64,000 nucleotides of DNA from Symbiodinium natans (Eukaryota; Sar; Dinophyceae; Suessiales; Symbiodiniaceae): contig CAJNDS010000090.1 in NCBI GenBank assembly GCA_905221605.1, forward strand, positions 124,001-188,000. The letters are read 5' to 3'. Positions 12,011 through 26,142 of the stretch are shown here, piece after piece (the stretch's first letter is position 1; each line of letters opens with the position of its first letter). Made by a program: the position numbers and the translations under genes. The notes beneath the pieces were generated by a model, which was not told the DNA's origin, ran no database searches, and was given only the letters and a program-made list of their open reading frames with translations.

Positions 12011-16249
<4,239 letters not shown>

Positions 16250-16556
16250 CTGCACACGTTCGCAACTTCATGAATTCTCGAATGTGCGGAGCTTGGCAAA
16301 AGATGGAATGCCTGCATTTCTGCTCGGCGTCAAAAGGCTCACGGAAACTCAGTGCCGATCCTAACCCTGAACCTGCGGAGAACGATCCAAAGGACTTGAC
16401 CGTCTCAAGAAGCACTAGTGTAGCCTGGAAGCAAACCGCACGTGAGCAGCAACATCGCACAGAGCACTACCCAATTTACGCTTTGGTTCGCTTCGCGGAG
16501 TTTACCATCGCCCCAGACGCCTCGCCCCTAAAGAGGAAGCTTCGGAACTCCATAGG

Positions 16557-16602
16557 CCTCAAATTGGGCTAAGGCGGAGCCTCAAATTGGGCTAAGGCGG
16601 AG
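16557..16602. repeat. 23-bp perfect tandem duplication
   Basis: CCTCAAATTGGGCTAAGGCG plus GAG occurs at 16557-16579 and again at 16580-16602 with no mismatch, suggesting a recent event. Confidence 0.95.
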
Positions 16603-16979
16603 CGGCGGCAGCTTGGGAGCCACGGTGTTCGCGGCGGCCCGAGCCTTGGGAAAGCCGGCGGCGCACCTCGCAACCCGAAATTGGAGCATTTTTTGCATCC
16701 TCTTGGATACTCGGTCTTGCGGCAGCTTCAGAAAAAAGTCAGATTTTTGCGCTGAGGTTTCTGGGTTGCCATGGTTTCGAATGCTTTGGGGTCAAAAGGC
16801 CCTTTTCCGGAAAAGAAACCCTCAACCTCACCCTCACCCTCAACTTCATGGGTTTCGGGTTCGAAGTGTAAGGGACCTGGAGCCTCGCAGCACCTCGTCC
16901 CGGCCCCTCAGAGAGCCAGTGTGCCCTCGACCCTCCAAAGATCAGTGGCTAAGAGAAGGACTCAGGGGGAAGATGTTAC

Positions 16980-17232
16980 GTAGGCGTCGAGGCGCGCAGC
17001 AGCGGCGACAGCCAGCAGGCAGATTGCTCTGCCCAAGAACACCTGGGCTTCGGGCTCCGGGCTCGGATCATGTTCACTGATGCTATTTCATGGCTCAGGG
17101 AAGCTGGGTTTCAGACCCCAGGCTTCATAGATAGAGAACTGAGGAAATCTTTGCGGTCCAGCCTGGAGCCTTTTGCAACAGCTTCAGGACATTTCTTCAA
17201 AAGCGCCGACAAGAAGAAAGGGGACTCCCAAG
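16980..17232 (-). CDS. Two candidate exons with a hydrophobic segment
   Basis: Exon 17232-17117 reads ESPFFLSALLKKCPEAVAKG and continues to SLSMKPG before GGG|GTCTGA. Exon 17042-16980 follows in phase 0 (acceptor GCCCAG, donor TAC|GTAACA) and reads VFLGRAICLLAVAAAARLDA. The hydrophobic run could be a targeting or membrane segment. They lie just upstream of the dimethyltransferase and could be its N-terminal extension or the end of another gene. A plus-strand 79-codon frame at 17070-17309 competes with the first exon; I prefer minus because of the splice borders. Confidence 0.45.
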
Positions 17233-19012
17233 CTTATGCTAGCTTTGCTGCTTCTGCAGGATCATACACTGCCAAACCAGCTGCCACGCTAAATATGCGA
17301 AGAACGTGAAGTTTCTTCGAATGAGGATTTTTCAGCTCTAACTCAGGCCAATGCAAACGTACCGTCGCTTGCCCGAACAGTGGATGCATACGGTGCCGTG
17401 CGATAAAATCCGGATCTTGCTACCTGTAGGATCAGGTCGTTGGGCACAGCATCCTAAACCTCAGACACAAACTTCAAACGTGGAGGCTATCTACAGCATC
17501 CCACGTACATCCTAAAGGCCTTCAGCCGAACTCTTCAGGAATGTAACAGCTTAAAAGAGACAGCTTGTCCAAAGGAAATCCGCAACGATCCATGCTCCGA
17601 TCCTAGCTTTAAACCCTGAACTTGGTTTAGGGTTTAGGGCTTAGCTGCAGATAGCGGGCTCTCGCCCTGGCCCTCATGGAGCTGAGGCGACATGGCACTG
17701 CAAGAAGCTCTGTGTAACGTAGGGCAGTAGGGGGCTTCGGGAGGCTGCTCAGCGAGGGTCATGCTGTATGCCGTGGGTCCGAGGATTGCAAAAAAGAAGG
17801 TCCGTCCCTCCTCGCGTCAAAACCTAAGGATGATCTGAGGCAAGTGTGCACTTGTGTGCCACTTGGGACCACCGCTGTTATGAAGTCCGAAAAAGCTAAA
17901 CCTAGCAAGCCTTGAGCAAGATCTAGCTTTCCTATATGCAATCCTAAGCCGTGATCGGCGCAGGAAAGCTGCCATGATTCCGAGGCACCAACAAAAGGAA
18001 ACTTGAAACCCTGAATCAGAAGGCCCAAAGTCTGTAGTCGTGAGACCTACAACCCTGAACACTAGCTCGCAGCCCGCAAACCTCCCGGTTGTTGAGTCTG
18101 GCAGATTCCTCATGGCTTAATTCTGAACGTCAAGGGTTGTCTTAGGTAAGCCAAAGACCTACAGGCCCCAGCACCCACTTAAAACTCCCAAATAGAACGA
18201 ACCACAACACTCCGAACTCCTCCATCCCGATACCTTCTCGGAAGCCAACATCGGCATGTATTCGGCCTTTTGGGCTAAGGCTAAGGCTCAAAGTTCTGTC
18301 AGGTTCTTTTATGACTTTTCACTCTGCTTTCAAGGTGAAGCTTTAACAGTGAGGCCCCAAGCAATAGCCCTCTCCACGAAGCCCGTGCCTGGCATGAGGA
18401 CAAAATCGCCTGGGCGCGTGTGAGAAGTCTTTAGGAGGCCTTAGGAGTCTTTCGGAGGCTTTCGGGATTTCGCTTGGTGAGGCTCATGTGTGTTGGTAGA
18501 GATTGTAGCCCGAAAGCCCGATTGGATGGAAGCCGAGCCCAAACCCACCAAACGCGAGCAGGCTGACAGCGAGGCATCTGTTCTTTAGGAGGATCTGGAA
18601 GGGTGCGGGGGGTTTCAGATTTCAAGCCGCATGTTTCCACCCCGGCTGGCAAGCTCTGGGGCCTTTTCTGGGAGTCAGGTGTCGACAGCTCTCCAGGACA
18701 CGAGTCACGAACCCTCCAACTACCAAGGCAAAAAGCTTCTGCCTCGGACGGTCCAAGCGCCAAAACCCCGAATTGTCATTGCAAACCTGCACAAACACCC
18801 CCAAACTCTGCGAAGCGTACGGCTAGCCAAACCTGAAAACTTCTGCACAGAACTAGCGAAGGTCCTTGGTTTGAAGCATGGCCTTCGAGCTTCACAGACC
18901 GCGAGACACGAAAAAACCAAACTTGCAAACCGCCAAAGCCCGAAGCCATGGGTGCATGCAGGGGGGGGGGGGAGATATTTAGGCCCTGCGCACCAGCACG
19001 CCGATGTTTCTC

Positions 19013-19257
19013 CCTCGCTCTCTCTCTCTCTCTCTCTCCCTCTCTCGCTCTCTCTCACTCTCAAACTCTCAAACTCTCAAACTCTCAAACTCTCAAACTC
19101 TCTCACTCTCTCACTCTCTCACTCTCTCACTCTCTCACTCTCTCACTCTCTCACTCTCTCACTCTCTCACTCTCTCACTCTCTCACTCTCTCACTCTCTC
19201 ACTCTCTCACTCTCTCACTCTCTCACTCTCTCTCGCTCCCTCTCTCTGTCTCTCTCA
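19013..19257. repeat. CT-rich satellite with ACTCTCTC units
   Basis: (CT)n enters five TCTCAAAC octamers (about 19059-19098), then about seventeen CACTCTCT octamers, then (CT)n again. Open frames here (LSLSHSLT and similar) are repeat artefacts. Confidence 0.95.
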
Positions 19258-19494
19258 CTTGCTTGGGTGGGCGCCAGTAAGGCGAACCAGCGACCTGATT
19301 GCGGCGGAGGCTGATGAGGATAAAGGTTGGATGTGGGGATGAAGGCTGAGTCGGGTTGAGGATTTAAAGCTACAGACGAAAGGATCCGTGACTCTCTGAT
19401 GAACCATTTGGTCACCTTCGCTGATGTCTCGGCTTGCGACACATGTGCATTAGCACTTCTGCATCTTAAGGGTCGTCGACGCGCCAGACGTTTT

Positions 19495-19704
19495 TTAGGT
19501 TTCAGGCCGACTTTGCTGGAGTCTGTTGTGCAACGGGCACATGCAGCCCGCTTCCTGGCTCATGCCATAAAAGGCCACCAACCGAGAAACTCTTGATTTG
19601 AACGATCTGAGCCCTGCACTCCCCCAATGAAATCCTGAAACCCTCGAGGGGTCTCTGAGCGCCAGGCACCTGGCGGCCATCATCCTGGCGACGTGCGAGG
19701 GCAC
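19495..19704 (-). CDS. Candidate exon(s), product unknown
   Basis: The minus strand reads PSHVARMMAARCLALRD after an acceptor in ACCAAGAAG, and further on FYGMSQEAGCMCPLHNRLQQ. Composition is protein-like, but splice borders are weak and a second frame is open. No domain is recognised. Confidence 0.3.
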   Translation of the reverse strand: MPSHVARMMAARCLALRDPSRVSGFHWGSAGLRSFKSRVSRLVAFYGMSQEAGCMCPLHNRLQQSRPET

Positions 19705-20465
19705 GGCTTCTTGGTTTGATCTTCAAGTTCCATGGCATTGGGGGGTTGGATGGATTCGGGGTTTGGGGTTCCGCTTTTTTGGGAGCAATCTGCCCCATGA
19801 AGCCGGAAGAGCAGACCGCGGAACCCAAAAGTGTCAACCCTGTCCTGAAAATGCGAACTCCAGTCATAGTGCTGTGGTTTCTGGAGAAATTGTGGTTTGG
19901 AAAGAACTCATTGCAACAATGAGGGTTGAGGGGCTTTGGGTTTCCAGACACTATGTCTGAAAAGGACGGTCGGACAGCTTCCGGAAACGAAAAGCGAGTC
20001 GCTGCACTGCTAGTCTCCGTTTGGTCTCTCCAAGCTGCATGTGCAGGTTTAGTTTCAGGGCTTGAATTAGAATGTACATTGCCGTGTACATGTCAAGCAC
20101 TCGTCAGCAATGCCAAGAGCTGAGCCCCAGATGCCCAACATCCTGAAGTCCCCACGCCCTCGAAACTGGGGTATCCCCCCGCCTTCCCTCTGTGCTCTGC
20201 CGCCGTGCAAATTAGGAGAAGGCCCGGGCCCGAAGCATACTGGAAAATTGGGCTGCAGATGATTGAGCTGAAGGGCTTTCTTGGGCTGCTTGAACTTGAG
20301 GCTTCTCGGGATTCAGGAAGTTGTCAACGGCTTCGTGCTTGGTGCCTTCTAGGCGTTTTGATTTCTTTTTATTTTTTTTGGGGGGGGGGGGGGGCATTTG
20401 AGGATTTGGATCCCGGAGACATTTGGTTTTTGCAGTTCGGGGTAGACTTGAAACAGTGTGGTTGA

Positions 20466-20718
20466 TTCTTCTTTTTTTGCGGGCGAGCCCCTTTACAAAC
20501 AGGGTGGTTGATTCAACACACCGCAGTTCTTCCGCCAAGCATAGGGACAGAGTCCAACCAGCACTTTTGGACAACAGCCTTGACATTGAAACTTGTAGGA
20601 TCCAGGGGCTGGGCTTCAGCATCTCAAGCGCTGCCCACTCCGGAACTTCAAGCAGAGCCGATGGACAACTCCAGCAAGACAGTGGAATCCAAATTTTTCG
20701 CCCGTTGAGCCAACACAT
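20466..20718 (-). CDS. Candidate exon, product unknown
   Basis: A minus open frame reads LLEVPEWAALEMLKPSPWIL, then SRLLSKSAGWTLSLCLAEEL and a basic tail KGLARKKRRI. It has helix-like spacing of hydrophobic residues, but I recognise no family and cannot place its borders. Confidence 0.3.
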
Positions 20719-20891
20719 GTGAGGCTTATCAAGCCATCCTGCTGCTATGGGTTTGTCAGTGTGACAGCTACGCCTCTAACCTGAGATCTGCCACAACACT
20801 AGTTCTATGGGATTAGCCTGCCAACCCAGGCCACATGGCAGCCCCTCCTGTGAGTTGTGTTTTTATGAGGCCAAAGGCTGGACGCCCAACA

Positions 20892-21289
20892 GGGGGGGGG
20901 TGGGGGGGGGGGGGGGGGTGGGGGGGGGGGTGGGGGGGGGGGGGGGGGGGGTGGGGGTGGGGGTGGGGGGGGTGGGGGGGGGGGGTGGGGGGGGGGGGGG
21001 GGGTGGGGGGGGGGGGGGTGGGGGGGGGGGGTGGGGGGGGGGGGGGGGTGGGGGTGGGGGGGGGCGGTGGGGGGGGGGGGGGGGGGGGTGGGGGGGGAGT
21101 GGGGGGGGGTGGGGGGGGGGGTGGGGGGGGGGGGGGGGGTGGCGGGGGGTGGCAGGGGGTGGGGGGGGTGGGGGGGTGGGGGGGGGGGGGGTGGGGGGTG
21201 GGTGGGGGGGGTGGGGTGGGGGGGGGGTGCGGGGGGGGTGGGGGGGGTGGGGGGGGGGGGGGGTGGGGGGGGTGGGGGGGGTGGGGGGG
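20892..21289. repeat. 400-bp poly-G tract with T interruptions
   Basis: Almost pure G on the plus strand, broken by single T (rarely C or A) every 5-15 bases. The Gly-rich or Pro-rich open frames across it are artefacts. Runs this long can form G-quadruplexes and are prone to assembly error. Confidence 0.95.
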
Positions 21290-21773
21290 CGGCCCATGCT
21301 AAACTGGCGACCTGCTGCGGCTTCGTTTTTGCGTGTGGCTGTGGGAATCAAAGGCGACGTAAACCTGAACACCCCTTCCCCTTAGCCACTATTGATCACA
21401 ATAAACCCCGAAGCCCCAAAAAGCCTGAAGCCGAAAGCCCTCAGCACAGCTAACCCCTCAACCCGTACCAGTAGAGTCCCAGCCAACCATCCCAAACTCA
21501 TAACCTCCAAACCGCCCTTGTAGCGGATAGTGTTGTAGCGGATAGTGTTCAAGCGAAGGCCCCGCAATCTACATAGAGCCTAGACCGGGAACCACCGAAC
21601 AAGCTGTAGCTTTTGGATCTTACGTTAAGGGCGAGTCGTAAGGCATCCAAGGAACCTTCACAACCCATTGGCCCGGAATTGGAAGTCGAGACGGTCTCGG
21701 CTTGGCTTTTGGTGCGGCTCGGAGGGCTTGGCTTGGTCTGCTTCGGGCCCAAGAGGCGTAGGCTTTTTTGTCC

Positions 21774-21819
21774 TCTGTGTGTGTGTGTGTGTGTAGGTGT
21801 GTCGGTGTGTCGGTGTGTC
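21774..21819. repeat. (TG)n and (TGTGTCGG)n microsatellite
   Basis: About eight TG units, then GGTGTGTC octamers. Confidence 0.9.
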
Positions 21820-22106
21820 AATTTCGCAGCCTCCCATCCTGAGCGGATTCAATGTGGGTTTTGAAGCAACGCTCTTGACGGCATGATGTTCTTCCAAGCA
21901 AGCCTGCGGGGTTTTAACACGTGCTCATCTGGGCTTGGCATGAAGAATATCTTTGAGATTAGACACATCTCGAGATTGAAATCATTTGAGTAGCAGAGCT
22001 TGGCATGCCTGGACCTCCGGAGTAAGGTTATTGGTGTTCTTGGAGCCGAAGCCATTTTCTTGTTTCAGGCTTGACGCCTGGCAGAAGATGTTCAGGACTC
22101 AGAATC

Positions 22107-22410
22107 TCACTTGATCTGCTTGCCTCCAGAAGAAAGGGGCAACCGCCAAGCTAAGCATTCTAGGGGCTTGCTTAGGGTGAAGCTTTCGGCTCTTCCAGGC
22201 TTTGGGGCCAGGAGCCACACGGATTTGTTTAACGCTGCGGCGCGATGTTTGTTCAAATCGGTGGTCGCTGGTCTGCAGCTTTGCAAAGGCTTCGAGCGCG
22301 GCCATGACCAGGACAGCATCGTAGCATCCTCTCAGTCGGATCTCTCGTCCGCTCCAAAGACAACCCAGAGAAAGGCTTTCAGCAGAAGATGTTGCTCCAG
22401 AGAGCCTCAA
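22107..22410 (-). CDS. Candidate exon 3' of the ankyrin gene
   Basis: The minus strand reads YDAVLVMAALEAFAKLQTSD followed by a basic segment RRSVKQIRVAPG. A second frame (NKHRAAALNKSVWLLAP) is also open. It lies beyond the ankyrin stop, so it would be part of the next gene. Borders are uncertain. Confidence 0.3.
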
Positions 22411-22538
22411 GTCACCAGGCGATGAGGCACAACGCGAGCGCCATCGCTGTGAATCAGCGTGCGGTTGAGTTCAAGCGCCATGAGCAGGACCGTCATGGCC
22501 AGAGCAATTCCTGTTTTTGAATCTCTCACTTGTCGACG

Positions 22539-24076
22539 TCAGGCCTTGTCGCACGCCACCTGCAACAGGCGAACGACATCCTCATGCCGCTTCTGGCGTG
22601 CCACTGACAAAGGGGTTGCGCCGTCGTGGCATGCCTTGTCCTTATCAGCACGTGCATCCAAAAGAATGCGAACAACTTCAGCATCATTGCCTTGACAAGC
22701 GAAGAACAACGGCGTCATGCCATCGCGCTGAGGCCTATCCTTGTCAGCATTGGCCTCTAGCAGCAGCCCGAGGATCTCCAGACAGCCGAGTGCAGAGGCC
22801 ATGGACAAAGGGGTGCCGCCAATGGGGTCGGCTTTGTTGCTGTCAGCCAGGGCGGCAAGCAGAAGCCGCACCACATCCACAAAATTGCTCTGGCAGGCAA
22901 TAATCAAGGGCGTCGGACCGTCTTTCACATCCCTGTCCTGGTCAGCTCTCATCTGCAGCAAGGTCTGAACAACCTCCAGGTGTCCGTACTGACACGCCAC
23001 GAACAAGGGCGTTGCTCCATCATCATATCTGGGCTTGTCCTCGGCTGCTCTGTGCCCGGGAGAGAAAAAACAAACACACACGCACACAAACAAAAAAGAA
23101 ACAGCAGACCCCATGCCATCCTCAACCCTTTACTAAGCGTCCACAAGTGTCTGCGTCGGCAGAGGCCTCCAGCAAGAGGCTGACGACCTGCAGGTGGCCC
23201 CGAAACGCAGCGCAGAAGAGCGGAGTGTGGCCACGGACCGCCAAGTTGGGATCCTGGGGTCTCTGCAACAGGATCTCGACCTTTGAGGTGTTGTTGTCGT
23301 CGGCTGCGACGATGAGCTCCGCTGCCTGATCTTGCGACGTCTGGCCCAAGTCTAGAAGAACTAATTGCAGCTCTGCGTGTCCCTCCAGAGGGGCGTCGTC
23401 CTGTAAAACTGCTCCTGAACCAGACATGGAGGATCTCTTGGAAGAGAATTAGCTGTTCGAATCGTCATCTCCTCTTAAATAAGGGAAAAGATCAAACTCG
23501 ATTAACAGGGAATCAGGATCCATTCTCACACAACAGCCGTTGCCGGAATCTCGGCTGTCCACATTGACGTTCCAGACGACGCTTCAAGGACCGAACCTGA
23601 CGGATCAGCTTCCTTGTGGAGAAAGCCTTAACGCAAGCCCTTCCGATTCCTTGATATAAGCAGCAATAAAAGGCTCTTCAGGCACAAGGGCTCTTCATCG
23701 AATGTTTGGGGGTATCTCTGAGGAGTCGAATTAGGGGGCGTCGTCTTGAATGCGAGATAAAATTATCACCGACTACCTCCAATCTGCCTCACACAGGGTT
23801 GGGCACAACTTTTCCATTTTGGGGAGGCTGTCTGAGGCAGACTTAAACAAAGCCGTGCGAATGCTGAATCGATTAACGAGCGAGACCCTGAAAAACACCA
23901 CCCTGGTCCCTGAAACAGGCCATAGTAAAAGGTTTGGGGTGAAGTTTTGTGTCCTGTGTGTCTAAACGGCGAGTGGCCGGCCGGTCCGGCTGCTCCGTCA
24001 AGCCGAGAGCGTCGCCGAGCTCTTCCAGAGGCAGTGCCGCAACGTCTCCGCCGGACATCATCCGAACGCGCAGCAT
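22539..24076 (-). CDS. Ankyrin-repeat protein with a ubiquitin-like-type N-terminus
   Basis: Ankyrin repeats are helical protein-binding scaffolds; the partner here is unknown. Three exons: 24076-24004 (ATG, MLRVRMMSGGDVAALPLEEL), 23414-23155 and 23039-22539 (stop TGA). Exons 1 and 2 join in phase 1, exons 2 and 3 in phase 0, giving about 277 residues. Exon 2 carries HAELQLVLLDLG and the first repeats (HTPLFCAAFRGHLQVVSLLL). Exon 3 carries about five 33-residue repeats such as DGATPLFVACQYGHLEVV and DGMTPLFFACQGNDAEVVRI. The chosen GC donor (23154-23153) and GAG acceptor keep the 33-residue period exact; a GTAAAG donor nearby does not. An internal ATG at 23427 is an alternative start. From memory, the N-terminal segment resembles the ubiquitin-like start common in Symbiodiniaceae ankyrin proteins, but is shortened here; an exon may be missing between exons 1 and 2. 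Confidence 0.87.
23750..23965 (+). other. Plus-strand 71-codon ORF, possibly spurious
   Basis: ATG to stop on the plus strand, reading ITDYLQSASHRVGHNFSILG and LSEADLNKAVRMLNRL. Composition is protein-like, but it lies in the first intron of the minus-strand ankyrin gene, and its 3' part overlaps AAACCCT-like intron filler. I lean towards chance. Confidence 0.15.
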
Positions 24077-24392
24077 TCTCCTATTTGGGCTTTGAGAGCT
24101 GTGTGACAGAAAAAGGATCAAGAGATCTAGCAGGACAAAGACCACTACGACTGACTGAGCCTAAGCGCAAGGTAGCAAACTAGTCAACGCTACATCCGCT
24201 CGTTGTTGGACTTGCATAAGCGGGCTAGGATCAACAGCACCATCCACTCATTCCATACATCCGAGAGGCTTTCTCGCAGCAGCAGCCAGGACAAATGAAC
24301 TCAGCTTCCAAATACTAGCTTTCTCGTTTACGCTCTGAACCGCTAGGGTCCAGAGACCGCAAACCCTATGAGAAACATGGGGATTGCAAAGC

Positions 24393-24644
24393 CTACCACA
24401 CCCAACCCCACACCCCCCTCCCCTCTTCTAACCCCTTCAGGCTGCCATGGGCGAATCGCCATGCTTCCGTTGTAAAGCCATCTGAAATCCTTTCGCCCAG
24501 GATGACGAACTTGATTGCTTGGACAACACCAGAAGCTCGACGATCAATATGCGCCATGCGAAGTAATGATTCTCGACTCGACAACTCATTAACTGATTGC
24601 AGGGTCATCCCAAAGACTTGTTCGCATGCGCACTCAAGCCCCAA
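24393..24644 (-). CDS. Candidate exon, product unknown
   Basis: An 83-codon minus frame reads VFGMTLQSVNELSSRESLLR and RRASGVVQAIKFVILGERIS, then EAWRFAHGSLKG and a stop region. Amphipathic and balanced in composition, it looks real. It lies upstream of the ankyrin gene, and I recognise no family. Borders were not resolved. Confidence 0.4.
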   Translation of the reverse strand: MGLECACEQVFGMTLQSVNELSSRESLLRMAHIDRRASGVVQAIKFVILGERISDGFTTEAWRFAHGSLKGLEEGRGVWGWVW

Positions 24645-24655
24645 TCGAATAAGCG

Positions 24656-24855
24656 TTGTTCGTTTGTTCGTTTATTAGTTTGCTTGCTCGCCTGTGTTGT
24701 TGCTTGTTTGCTTGCTTGTTTATTTACTTGCTTGTTTACTTGCTTGCTTGCTTGCTTGCTTGCCTGCCTGCCTGCTTGCTTGCTTGTTTGACGTTGTTTG
24801 ATGTTGTTTGATTTTGTTTGATTTTGTTTGTTTGCTGATTTGTTTGTTTGCTTGC
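24656..24855. repeat. TTGC/TTGT tetranucleotide array
   Basis: About 200 bp of (TTGC)n, (TTTG)n and (TGCC)n variants. Confidence 0.95.
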
Positions 24856-25272
24856 TTGTTCGGTGTGGGGTTGTTTGATTTTGAACTCAACACTTCTCCT
24901 CGCCCGGAACTCTTCGCCTCGCCCGGTCTACTCCTCGCTCATCCCTGGAGTGCCCAGCCCCAACGTGTCCCTGTAGATCCCTGGAGTGCCCAACCCCAGA
25001 TTCTGCCTTGAAGTGCCCAACCCAAGAGTATCTCTACTAAGAGAGGGTGGGGATGTTCGAAGAAAATAATTTGTTGTTTGCTGTTTGTTTTTCTTGTCTT
25101 TGTTTTGTTGATTGTGTCTGTGTGTGTGTGTGTGTTGTTTTTTTTTGTGGGCTCTCTCATCGTCTTCCTTCGCTTTTTCACGCGAATACCCCAAAAAAAT
25201 CCTTACTGGCACTCCCAGCGCTGATAGATGGCCAACTCAGGGTTCCGGGCATTTAGGACTAACGTCAAGAGG

Positions 25273-26142
25273 CTAGGAGAGGTGATGCTTCATGGCTTCG
25301 TGCTTTGACACGAGAATCCTCGCAAAAAGTGCTCTCATTGTGCGAATCTGCTGTTGGGCTCTGTTCTGACTGCTAAATCGTTCACCTTCCCTTTGCAGAA
25401 TCGGGAAAAAGACACAAAGCACCTGCACGGCCCATTTCTCATCGAAGTCTGCAGAGAAGTACATACAGTAGGCCGCTGATCTGTCTGCAACCGCGGTCCT
25501 AAACATCTAGACTCTACTAGTACGCTTACTGACTTACTGCATCACAGGGCGTAGCTTCCCACGCCGACTCTACACCATGATGCTCCTTGCGAGCTGCCAG
25601 GAAACTCTGTACACCAAGATTGGCAGCTTCAGGCTCAGCCAGGATATGTTGGCTTGGGCGTGAGACCGTCAGCCGCACGAGCCCCTCACTCTGCGTCGTC
25701 CAAGGTGCCATCAACCTATGGTTGCTGTTGTTTGGTTGAACGGGCAAGCTGCTGCATGCAAGATCCAAAGTCGAACTCATGAACGCTAAGTCCTCTACTC
25801 GATTAAACGCCTTCAGGGTTTTTGGGTTCAAGGGTTTAGGGGGTTTAGGGTTTGGCAACCAAAGAGCCTTGGAGAGTAAGACGTTCTACGTTGGTCACGT
25901 TTAGGCCATTCTATTGCACAACTCTCAGAACCTACTTCCAAGCCAACCACCGCACGTTCGCCACGAGATTCAGAGTTCAGGTACCATAGCCGCCATGGCC
26001 ACATGCACCCTGAAGCTGTGGCCTTCGTCCCAATCTGCACAGTCTTCCCCAATGTTCTGGCTACTGCAAACCAACGAATAATGTCAAAGAGACCGGCATC
26101 TCATCTTCGTCTTCGTCAGGGACATCCCGAACTGGTTGATGC
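25273..26142 (-). CDS. C-terminal exons of the coiled-coil gene
   Basis: This is the best-resolved block of the gene. 26142-26076 (acidic VRDVPDEDEDEMPVSLTLF), 26034-25936 (ASGCMWPWRLWYLNSESRGE), 25792-25538 (DLAFMSSTLDLACSSLPVQP and on, with GCA|GTAAGT as one donor) and 25498-25273 (ADFDEKWAVQVLCVFFPILQ, then stop). The first three join in phase 0. The last junction works only if the exon runs to the second of two overlapping donors (TCA|GTAAGC), leaving a 31-nt intron, or if the two parts are separated by a real frame break. No family is recognised. Confidence 0.7.

Larger units (their letters stand above)
17310..22106. other. Mostly noncoding, with weak minus-strand candidates
   Basis: No recognised gene. 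Coding-like minus segments lie at 17759-18028 and 18431-18763, too weak to list, and at 19495-19704 and 20466-20718, listed separately. A CT satellite and a poly-G tract occupy much of the rest. Confidence 0.4.

Noticed and set aside
18948-19342. Leu/Ser/His-rich plus ORFs
   Set aside because: Translations of the CT octamer satellite.
20807-21453. Gly-rich and Pro-rich ORFs
   Set aside because: Pure translation of the poly-G tract.
23128-23154. GTAAAG donor in the ankyrin exon 2
   Set aside because: Using it puts the two exons out of frame with each other. The GC donor at 23154-23153 keeps the reading frame and the 33-residue ankyrin period.
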